A stretch of 64,000 nucleotides of DNA, taken from contig CABFPE010000041.1 of NCBI GenBank assembly GCA_900660155.1, forward strand, positions 895,158-959,157, given 5' to 3'. Of this stretch, positions 10,499 to 22,400 are shown piece after piece. The stretch comes from Hofstenia miamia. Lineage: Eukaryota > Xenacoelomorpha > Acoela > Hofsteniidae. The notes beneath the pieces are model-generated. The model made no database searches, had not been told where the DNA came from, and saw nothing but the letters and a program-made list of their open reading frames with translations. Position numbers and translations under genes: made by a program. Each line of letters starts with the position of its first letter. Position 1 is the stretch's first letter.

Positions 10499-13400
10499 CT
10501 TGAGATTTGATTGAAAGACTCAATGACATATAAAAGAAGATCCCAGCCAAAAATCAGGTTCTGTCCGTTGTCTTGTAACAGAATTAAAAGACAATCAAAC
10601 TGCTTTAGCCGCACATCGGCATATGTCACCTCGCACATATGCTTCAAAGGTAGTAGAATGGATAACTGTAACTCCTAAACAGACAAAATCTACATCTCAA
10701 ATGCACGAGAATATTTCAAGAATCTTACGATCACAGAGTAGAAATGTTAAATTAGAATTTCTGAAATGTAAAATTGAATTCCTTTACACATACATGTATT
10801 ATTCTACAGAAATTAAGACCAGGAATATGCATCCCTTAAGATATTTGTTACACAATAAGTCAAATATTGACTTATATGTCTCCAGTGGCCCGTTTAGGAT
10901 TTTTAAAACGGGGGTCTGACACCTTTTTTACAGAAAAAATTTGGAAGAAATGTTTTTTTGGACAGAAATAAGCTTACACAAAATGCAATCGTCTGTTTTT
11001 AGCAGCAAATCTATTGATAACATCTTGAATTAACGTGAACTATTTTCAATTTTGAGGAAAAGAGAACATTTTTCTTAAGGGTTCGCAGTTGCCCCAAAAA
11101 GGAGGGTGCGTTTGCCCCCTGCCCCCTAAACGCGCCATTGTATGTCTCCCTTGTAGTTACTGCATAACGAAATTGATGCGCAATTTGAAATGAATATATA
11201 TGAACATTTAGAGCTTGAATTTGCATGCGAAATCCAATAGAAATGCATTTGAAAACATTTATATACGGAATGCGTAATTATAAGAAAGATGTAGTAATCT
11301 TTCAGATTCTCTGGCTTCTCACTAACACCCAAATTTTGAAAAACACTTGAAAAAGATCACTCAAACGTAGCAGAATAAATTCTAAACAATTGCAAAACAC
11401 TTTCAAACAAACTATACCAACGTGAAATATTTTTCGTTAATTTTCTATCTCAGATTTTAATTGCTTTGTTGTCATCGGAGACCAATTTCTAATTTCATGA
11501 CTATTTTATTGCAATTGCAAGTAAAGCTTATACATAAAAGAAAGCGAAATTATTACACAAAATGCATACATTTTCTAGATATTTTAATTTGATAATTTAA
11601 AAAGTAATAATAATAGATACAAATGTACCTTGTTTTCAGTGAGAGGAGGTACGTAAGATTGATTCATTGCAATCTTAATTAAAGCAGTTATCGCTTCAGC
11701 CGCCCAGCATCGCAGTTGAGCATTTGAGTGCTTTGTTACTTCATGTAAATGATCTAATTTTTGTTGAATAAATTCAAATTTAAAATTCTAGTCACTTTGA
11801 AAATTTATTAAAAATGTGGAACTATGGTACAAATCGATATACGCGTGGCCACAAATAAAGATAAACACGCTACTAAAGTGGTTATTTTGTAATTTGTTTC
11901 TATATATATACACACACACACATATATATATATATATACATACAATAGCAATGACGTAGGTTGTAAGAGCTATAAATTTCATTTCATAGGCCTTTTTATA
12001 ACTATCGGTATTGAAACACCCGGCCCCAAAGGCGGCATTTATTACCACTTCCTACTAGGGCAAAAATTTTCTACCAATAATTGCAGAGCTTCAAAATAAG
12101 CAAGTTTGATAAAATAAATGGTTGGAAAGGTTTATGTACACAAAATGATAAATTATTAAGTTTTAATTGAAAAACCTTAAATCAAAGTTAACTTCTGAAG
12201 ACAATACAAACTTTTAATATAATACATTGTTATTACAGACGACTAAATATTAACACTAGAACGGCGGAACCCGTCAATTGACGATTTTTTTATTTTAAAA
12301 CTGCTATAATTTTTTTTAAAGAAATATTTTTTATAATCCTCTCGTGAGTTTTAATCATTTTCGAAGTGTCACAAAATGCAAAAGAAAATTTTATGATAAC
12401 TCATATTGAAAATAAAATATTGTTGAATATACCTACAACGGCGAAACCCGTCAATTGACGATTTGAATAATATTAATAAAATTCTAGCAATTTTTAAATG
12501 TTAATGGCAACTATTTCACATTATTACATACAGTAAACAATAAATACATATTGTGAGCTATTCTTTATTATTACATTTATTGTCAAATTAATTGATATTT
12601 ATTTCATGTTTTTGTTTAGTGAAATTTATTTTCGAATACATCAATTCACCAAAACATATACATACTTCTAAAATTACGATCAAAAACAAGCTTTATTGAC
12701 ATAGTTGTCAAGAATTTTATTAACATATTGCAAGAATTTATTTACAAAGCAAGTATCAAATAATATTTGAGATCATTTTGACCAGATTAAAATGAAAATA
12801 GAATAATATGTAACTAATGCAATGATATAATATGCAATATTGAGTCTAGATAATAAAGGGAACAAATTTTGTACAAATGGATCCAAATTTAGATTTCAAA
12901 AGCAGTTTACACATACAGTCGCAAAACTTCTTCTGCTGAAATTCTTCTTCTAGCCATAGTAAAACTGATAAAACAAAATGTAAATTTTGAAATCAAAAGA
13001 TTGTATATAAATGCAGAAATTATAGATGAAATGATGAGACATGACACAAAAGCCAATAAATGTTAAGTTTATTTGAAGCGTATTGTTATTTAGTTCCTAT
13101 TAGACGAACTAATCAGTTACAAAAGTCTCTACAATACGCCAGTAGTAAGTATTAGATCTGAGATATATTCAATTTGCGCCACGAATTTGTAACAAACTCG
13201 AAACGCTAGCTCTTCATTTCAATTCAGGAATGATTTTTCTTGATGAATTATTACACAATCAAGCTAGGTATATTAGCGATGACATTATAATAAATACACT
13301 TATATTAAAAAGAAAATAATGATGTTGAATTATTCACAATCGTTTTTCATTACATTTTAGAAGGACATACACTGAACATTTTTTAAACATTTACTGCCAA

Positions 13401-16400
13401 CATATGACTGTATAGTACTTTAGAATGTATACCATAATATTATATGTTGCTATAATTTTATTATGCTTAAAAACTCATTAAAAAATAAAAATCGTCAATT
13501 GACGGGTTTCGCCGTTCTAGGTATAACAATTTTCCCGCCGTTGTAGTGTTAAGAACTGTATAGAACCCGAAAAACAATTACGAGATTTCACTTTCTATGG
13601 AAAAGAATATACACTTTAACGACCTCAAAAAGCTAGTTGGGTAAATAAATTACCTGTGATATGTTCCCATACAATGACTATACGATACAAGTTTACTAAT
13701 CCAGTTTCCAAAAGTTTGGCAACTGCAAACAAAGAGGGCTCTTTCAAACTAGTCGCTGATTCCATACTCACGGTTGATATGCAACAAAGAGCTGTCAGTA
13801 AATCACTAATGGCCTTTTGAGACAAATGCTGACTATCTAAACCAATTAAGAAAAAATTATTAGAATCAAAACATTTTCTAAAAATATACTTGAAAATGTC
13901 AATAATATTGGAAATATATTTAAAAGCAAGTTTTTGGCAGGTAAAATTGTGAGCACGGTTTATGTATGCATTAAGCTAAATTGTTGTAAATTTCTAAGAA
14001 TTATAAAAATTGAAGATTACTTTCGAAAAGAAGAGTTAGCCTTTCACTAAGGAAGGGTAATCTTGCAACGGCTGCATTTGTAACAGAAGTGGAAGGAGCC
14101 TCACTTGGCGGTGCTGCATTTAGGCGACCATTGGCTAAAGGTTTGAGACCCAATGACCAAGCCAAATGTTCTAACGTTGTTAAAACCATCTAAATTTTTT
14201 GATTAAATATTTTTTAAATACTATTAACACAAACAGTGAAAACTGCAATATAACAAGATGCGTCAAGTTAAAACCTATACACCATGCAGCATACAATGAA
14301 ACCATAAAATTGTACCTGCCAAGTTTCATCTAGAAATTCACCATGTCTAAGAGCTGTATCCAGTAGTGATTCCATGCAGGACAAATGTTTGGAGGTGAGA
14401 CATAAAGTTCCCCCACCAGCCACAGATGGATTCAGTGGAGTGCCTGTAACTACAATATTGTATTGTTCTAAATCTGATCTACGCATTGACGGAGCCACCA
14501 CGGATGTTGATTTGATACATGGATTCAATACGGCCATACCATAGAGTGCAGGTAAACAAGAACGACAAAGCTGAAGCACCAGTGAATCTCTGGCTGCAGT
14601 AACTTGCAGACTTCCACTTATCATAATCAACGATTCCAAAGCGCTGAGTGAAACTTTAAGAATAGAATCGTTGGTACTAGGTAAAAAGTCTTGTATACAA
14701 ATACAATTTAAATTAAAAATGTATATACCAGTACGGTACAAATTATTAACTATAAACTTAAGATACTTACATGTTGTTATAAATAAAACTAGTGCATATA
14801 ACTCATTAAACTGCTTTTTGTAGAACTGAAATATAAGTAAAAACTGGCTAGCATATTCGAAAATGAAATTAAGTAAAACTAGGTTTAATGAATTATAAAT
14901 ATTTTTGTTTTTCTCAAAATTCATAACATTCATTTGTAGATTACTAATGTTAGGCATTTACCTAGCTTCAATAACGATTCCCAGAGCTGGCAATATTCCC
15001 ATCCACGAATTGGTGATCATATTGACTACAAGATCTCTCTCGTCCTCAGTGCTCTCATCAGTTAGTAATTCAAAGGCACCGATTATGGAATCGATGGTGG
15101 AAAGGATACAAGTGTATCCCACGGTAACTGCATAGCCATCGGCGATTGGAGGTATTGAGTCAATGGATGTATGTTCCAGTCTAAAAAATAATCATTACGA
15201 ATTACACCATTAAAAAGTTGTATAGTCTTAAGATCCTGAAAGAGATACTACAGGGTGATCTATAAGTCAGGAACTATTTTGATTGGCCATATTTTTTCTA
15301 GCCAATTGTCAATTTGTATGTTTGTATCATTTATGTGTTGAACATTCTATGGGGTTTCATATTTCTCAATAATTTTCAGTACTCTACACGTCAACTAACT
15401 GTTAAATGGACTTACCAACACAACTGGAACTGGTGCAGTTATTCTATTCGAATTCGTCTTCACCAACCCTTTGATTGCGTACATATGAAACCAAGGATAA
15501 CCTCAAAAATGAGCCTTTCCATGCATCTGCAATAACCAAGCTGACTCAAAAATTTGAAGAAACATTTTCTCTACATGTCAATAAACCTGGCCGTTGTTCC
15601 ATAATTGATGAAGTGAGAGCATCACATTTAAATCAAGCTAATAGCAATACCTGTGGAACAAGTTCTTTGAGACAATATTAAAGAGAAACTGGAATTAACT
15701 ACTCTACAGTCAGAAAAATAACCAAGGAGAACTTGAACTTTAAAAAATACAAGCTTAAATTTGTACATGGTCTTCAATACGATGATATGGAACATCAACT
15801 GGAATTTGCATTGTTTGATACACGATTGTTACCAGTGTTGGATGAGATTTTGTGGACCGACGAGGCTCGTTTTCATCTTAGTGGTGAGTTGTCATTCTTA
15901 TTAGGCTATGTATGGGCATCAGAAAATCCTAACATCAATTTAAATCGAACTTTGCACTCCCCAAAAATCACAGTTGCTGTTGCATTTACCTCGAAATTCA
16001 TATTGCCTCCTCATTTTTTTGTATATAATGAATCAGTTCGAAAGGAAAATTATCTTGAAATGATTAAATATCATATAATTCCCAAGCTAAAAGAAAAACG
16101 AAAATTCAACAAGAATTTCTTCATGCAAGATGGGGCCACTCCCATACAGCTTGCGACACAATTTCGTTTTTGCGTGAAAATTTTGGAGAGCGAGTTATCA
16201 GTGGCTCATTTGATTTATTTTGGCCCCCTCGTTCACCAGATTAAACGCCTTCCGATTTTTCGTTTTGGGGAAACATCAAGAATAAGGTTTATTCCAAAAC
16301 ACATCTTAACTTAGATTCTTTAAAAGAAAAAATCATTGAAGAATTCAGTAACATTGATGCTGCAACTTTGCAAAATGTAGTGCACTCGATTCCAGCTTGC

Positions 16401-19400
16401 ATTACACGACTGAGACTCGTAAATGGTGAACATATATGACACATAAAACCCCATTTATTGTACTTTTAGTTAAAAATTTATCTGTTTCTGTTTTTGAAAA
16501 TAAATGTTTAGTATTTCCATTTAAAGTTGTTCTCTACTTATAAATCACCCTGTACAATTTCTGAAAAAATAATAAATCTTTTCTAAAACTAAACGAATTT
16601 AAATCTCTGATCAGAATCCGCCAAGTTAAAGGTAAAATCTAATAACAAATTTACCACCATGAAATTCATTAAAAAGAAAATCTCCACATCGGCGTATATA
16701 TGAATGAAGACTCCATGAAGACATACATAATGAGTAAGTAAAAAACTTTTCGAGATAAACTTAAAAGCAATTTTCGGCAAAAAACGTGTTTTGTCTTCAT
16801 ATAAAAACTTTGGAATAACTTACAAGCGTGGCTTAAAATCCGAATAATCAGGATTACAAAGCAGTGGAATGGAAATTGATCGAAAGGTGAAAGATGTGGC
16901 TAACGATATAGTATTGGTGGCTCCACTACCTAAATGAATGGTGTTTTAAAAATACTTCAAAATCATATATGCAGATATGAGAAATTGAATATAGTTGTAC
17001 ACGGTAAGTTTGTCAAGACTAAATATGGTTTTACTATAATATTAAAACTTTTCATTTTAAATATAAAAACCTAACTAACATAAAAATTACAATCACAAAA
17101 AATTAGAAATGATGGAAATAGACCTACAAAAGCCTAATTACTAAAAACAAAGAGAGAATTAACTAATTGTAGCGAATTAATCTATTATAAAAAGTGTCTT
17201 GCCTCCATAATTTTTCATCTAGACCAGTGCTGATAGACATTTTCAACACTTTTCATTTCATATTCATAAGCAAACATTTTAAGCATTATCAATTCGGTTA
17301 ATAAATTACATAATTGTTTAACTACCCTACATCCATGTGTGAGCAATTGGATTTTGATAAAAATTGAAAACCACTAGCATCAATGAAACGCACCACTGAA
17401 AGTCATTAGCATACTTAGAAATATTAGAATACAAATAATACCACAGACATACATTTGTCTATTGCGCCATCAATATTATAACATTTGCAAACAATAATAT
17501 GATTAGGTATTCATTAGGTATTCACAGAAAACCCTAACTTAGTGGTGTACAACTCAGGCCCACAAACTTAACTGAGCTCATGAGTGTCTTTTATTAGTTC
17601 TGAAGAGAGTGTGAGATTGTGTCAATCTGTTACAGTATAAATCACTAAGAAACTATAAAAACTATATGAAATGGTAGTCATTATTGGACAAACTCCCTAA
17701 ACCTAAACCCTAACCCTAACCCTGCCCTAGATCACAGCTAGCACAAATTACAAATGAGAAATAGGGTTGTCTTTAAACTGTAAAAAATTCTTACTTGTAG
17801 GTGTGACAAATGCAGTTTGTACAAATGTCCCTAAAGAGTTAACAATATTGCGAAAGATGGTGTTGGAACCAGCTTGCATATCATAATGCAGGCAAAAATT
17901 TCTAAAAATAAGATAATCTAGAATTCTAAAGAATTGTTTATACTTGAATAATAATGGTTGAGAAACAAACGACTCGAGAATCTCAGCAGCAAGAATCCTC
18001 TGCCAAAGGAGCTTGTCATTGTCCAAAAACTTCACAATCAAACAGAGAAATATTTCACATTCTGTGACCTAGAAAATGAGTTCATAGGGTATTCAGTAGA
18101 AAAAATAATGACAATACGAGTACATTACATGTGACAGTTTAAATAGAGATGTCAGTAGAGTGTTCGCCCGTTTCAAAACAAATTTCAATTGTACCAAATG
18201 AAATGAGCATTAAAAAATCAAAAAAGGAGAAAACTAACTACTTTTTCTCTAAAATAGCTATAATCTTCTTTTCAAAGTGGAAGAGATTTCTATCTATAAT
18301 TGATAATGCAACTGATTTGCAGAGGTAATTTTTCAAATTAATGTCAAATTCAACAATCCCTAAAAACGAGTGTGAACATTTAAGAAAAACCCAGCCTAAT
18401 TCTAGGCAATGTTAAGCTTTCTTACATAAAAAATAGGTATTGACTGGTTGAGATTAATAAAAAAAGACTCACTAAAATTTTGAAGTAGTGTGAAACAAGA
18501 GCTGTGACCACACGCATAAGACGCATGTTGAGCGCAAAAGCCTCAACATCTGCATTTAATTGGGAAGAACGGACTTTAGATGTTGGGGAGAAAAGCTTTA
18601 TCACTAACGGACATACTTTCTCCTTGACTACAGTCAGTAGAGCAGGATGCTAAAATTAATCAAATGTTTGTATCAAAAACTAAGATGAATGAAAAAATTT
18701 AAGAATTACCATATGGAAATCATATTGATATTTGAAAAAATGATTACACGCATTTCATGCAGTTTGACAAGAAAGTTTCAAAAATGCAAAATTATTCAAC
18801 AATTGAATTGACTCAAAATTAGTGAATGATAGATTTTAACGCTCTGCTTACACAATTCGAAACGTAATGCTAAAGCCATACAGTCTGTTGGCACTTAAAC
18901 GGTTGAAATTAGGTCAATTTACACTATAGATATAGAAACTTGAATTGAAAATGTACGAAACAACTAATTCTACAACTTGTAAAAGGGAAACCTGATTTGC
19001 ATCAGATAACTGCAATGATTTTTTTACCGAAGTTATTGAACATGAAGACGATTCGAATTAACCACCAAACATGAGGTTTTACGTCGACAAGGAAAATATT
19101 AAACTAAGGCTAATTATTTTGCTCATGGACGTCTCTAGCTTAGAGAGTTCCATGATTTCACTATTCAACAAAATGTTAATACTAAATAACTGGCTGAAGT
19201 AAATTATTTCGCGATGAGATAATTATTGTGGACATTAGGACGTTGTACTTTGAAAAAGTCAAGCGTTCGGATTACACTATAAACGAAAGAGCACACCTAT
19301 AATTATAGATATCATTACAAAACAAGCATTTCTTTCAAAATAATCAAAATACTAAAAGCAAGAAAATTAAATTTCAGTATTTATATCTTCTTAACCTCAT

Positions 19401-22400
19401 AAATCGATTTTAATCCATTAATATCAATTGTACAAAATCTGTTCTTTGAGTAAATAGTTATGTATCTCACACCATTTTGTTTCCTACATTTAAATTTATC
19501 ACTAGTAGAAATTTATCCATTACGTGTTTTCAAACTTAAGAGCAGCGAATAAGTTACAAATTTTTGAGGAGAAACACCTAGAATTTGGAAATTTACAAAT
19601 ATAAAAAAATTGCAGCAAATTGTGGCAGTTGTTTTAGCTACCAGATTCTTCATAGGCCAATTGGAATAATATAATAACAAAGCTTAAAATGACACCGAGT
19701 TTAAAAAAAAGGAGATCTTATCTAAAACACTAATTCCATATCATCCTCTCGAAAACGAGCACATGTCCAACAAATATTTAAGAACTTGTCAACCTAAATT
19801 TCGACAAGGTACACCATTAATGTTTTTAAAATATGAGCCTAATTTGCTACTGAATTACTGAATTTTTTAGGGTTAATGAACTACTATACCATGTTTCTTT
19901 TTGAGCAAATATTTAAAAAGTGTACTCGAAATGTATTTTTGGGAAAAGTCAAAGGTTACATATAAATTTACATTACTTAAACAAAAAATGCAAAGTGATT
20001 TTAGATTTACACTACTAATAACCAGAGCTTTACTAAATAATTAACAAGGCGGCCTCTAAATCTGAGTGTTGTATTTTTGTCACATTTTGACCAAACAAAA
20101 ATTTCTCAACAAATAATATCCAAAACCCCACACTGTAATATAAATTTAACAAGGGGGCTGGATCTCCAATCGAAATTAACATGAGCACTCCTTGAGCAAA
20201 CCCTTGTTGATAACATTTCTTCAAAAATGACCAATTTTGAATGTATTCTTTGATGGGTTTTCCAAATTTTGACAATTGTATGGATCATTATTATTACATA
20301 TCAATTTAAACGAATTTAAATTGCAAAAAATTCCAAATCTATTAATAAATAGTTTTTTACAAGATCAATCAAATGGTAATAGTTTGTGTATATCTACAAA
20401 TTATAGTTGATTGGTGTTTCTAAGCAATTTATGCACATCTTGAATAGATTTTGATAAATGCAAACCGCATTTCTTTGAAGCAAAATTTATCAGATGTATG
20501 CAAAATGTTTGCTAATGTTTGGAAATGTGCAAAAGAACTGCGTTCATGAATTGACAATATACATTTAAATAATTAATGTTATTGTCCTTAGGCATGCGTG
20601 AAAACAATTACCGTAAAGAAAATGATAACTTTACATTCGCATTTTTTAAGTAATAATTGAATATATATATATATGGCTTATGAATTTATTAAATCCGTTG
20701 AAAGTAAATTTCCAATGTGTACTCTTTTGAGCACATGATCACTGGCGAGGTTAAGACAGATTAACTCTTTCACCGCGAAATTCGACTTCAGTCCACATCT
20801 CTCCTGTTTTTTTTCTAATAAAATGTCCAAAATCTGGTGTAATTCCATGTAATTGAGTATAATAAAGCGTTTTTTAAGAAAAAATTGATTTTCATTTTTT
20901 GTGTCAAAATGACATTTTTTGAGAATTTCTGAAAATTCATGAAACGCAGTGAAAGGGTTAATAGTTAAGTAAAAATAGAGATAAAAGAGCATATTTAACA
21001 GCTACTGCATGGGAGGAAAGCAAAAAGCGCTTATGAATTTGTCTATTCAAACCAGCATGTTAATTAAACAAAAAAAGCGGCTATGATTGCACAGACAAAC
21101 ACTATAGCTGCCCTCGGATCAAGGAAGTTAACTTATGCATATATTAAATTTGGCAGCACGTAGAAATAGATCCTGTATCAAAGTGAGTGGCAAAATTAAA
21201 GCCTATAAAACACTAAGATAATTTAAAAATGCATTTTCACTGCTTTAATTCTAGGTAAATTTTAAGCAAAAATGAGTTTTGGAGCTCTTTAACAAATAAA
21301 GCAATGCGTGTAGTGTAAGCATTATAAATTACCTTGAGAATAACAGAATGGTAGTTACTGACCGCCGAAATAACCAAATCAAGCCCAAATGCAGGTGTTA
21401 ATTCTGAAGAAATATTGACTAACCAAATTGTTAGATCTCCAGAAATGTGACTGCATAGGTCCTAAACACAATTTTAAAGAAAACTCCAATTTATATATAT
21501 ATATATATATACAAGCACATAATAATCTAAATGGTTCTCAAAAGATGAAATTTTTAACAAATTTATAACGAAAGCTCTATCATGTGTGATTAATAATTTT
21601 TTGTTAAAAAACAATTTTGTAGCAAAAGGTCATGGGATGCACTTACTAGTATAACAAAATATTAGAATGAAAGCAATCACATAAAATAAAAAATTGAAAT
21701 CCTTTACCTGCAAAAAGCAAACTGCATCATTTAAATAAATTTCAAGTTTCTCATCGTGGTCAACATTTGCTAAAATATCGAAATTAGCCCAAAAATATTT
21801 ACACTATAAAAATATTTGAAAATAATGCATTTTATCAAGTACGTTAGAAGTTACTGGGGCTTTGTGTTTATCGATATTCAAATGCAACATTTCAAAAACG
21901 TCGACAATCGAGTTGGTTTTAATAATAGACTGTAGAGGTCCTTTTTTGATTTCACAATTGTAAAGACGACTTTTGCGTACAATAATTATAGCGGTTATTA
22001 ATTACATAAAAATAATTTAGCTATATTTTACTAACCAATAGCAAATATTTTTCAGGAATGCAATCTGGACCAAACGTTTTTAGGTATTAAAAATTAAGAC
22101 GATTACTATACTAAAGCTATACTAATTAGGAAACATCAGATAATTGTACGTATTAAATGTCAAAGATAGATCAAATTAGATTAATACTGAACTTTGAATG
22201 CATCTGGGAACATATTAGACAATTAAGTTCGTACTTGAAAATTATTTATAGTCTATCTATTTTATGGATCTAAAAAATTTAACGTCTTCCAAATACTAAC
22301 TGTCACATATATTGGGAATGAAATCATTGAATTTGGGATCCATACAATACCAAACTATCAGTGTCGCTGTCGTAATAAAATGGTTGAAAACAAAAAACCA

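Noticed and set aside
12254..13548. CGTCAATTGACG copies as a CRISPR-like or operator array
   Set aside because: Only three copies occur, in inverted arrangement at the ends of a TTAA-flanked element in a eukaryotic intron; transposon ends explain them.
14268..14957. 229-codon minus-strand frame as one exon
   Set aside because: Only 14316-14676 is MON2 coding. The upstream part is intron that happens to be open; the acceptor TTTTTACCTAG at 14677 and phase agreement with exon 14962-15180 set the boundary.
17748..18041. Single continuous MON2 exon over 17748-18041
   Set aside because: The frame is open, but 17902-17943 is a 42-base AT-rich segment with GT...AG ends. Removing it restores the MON2 alignment (PLLFKNFCLHYDM) and correct phase, so it is a very short intron.
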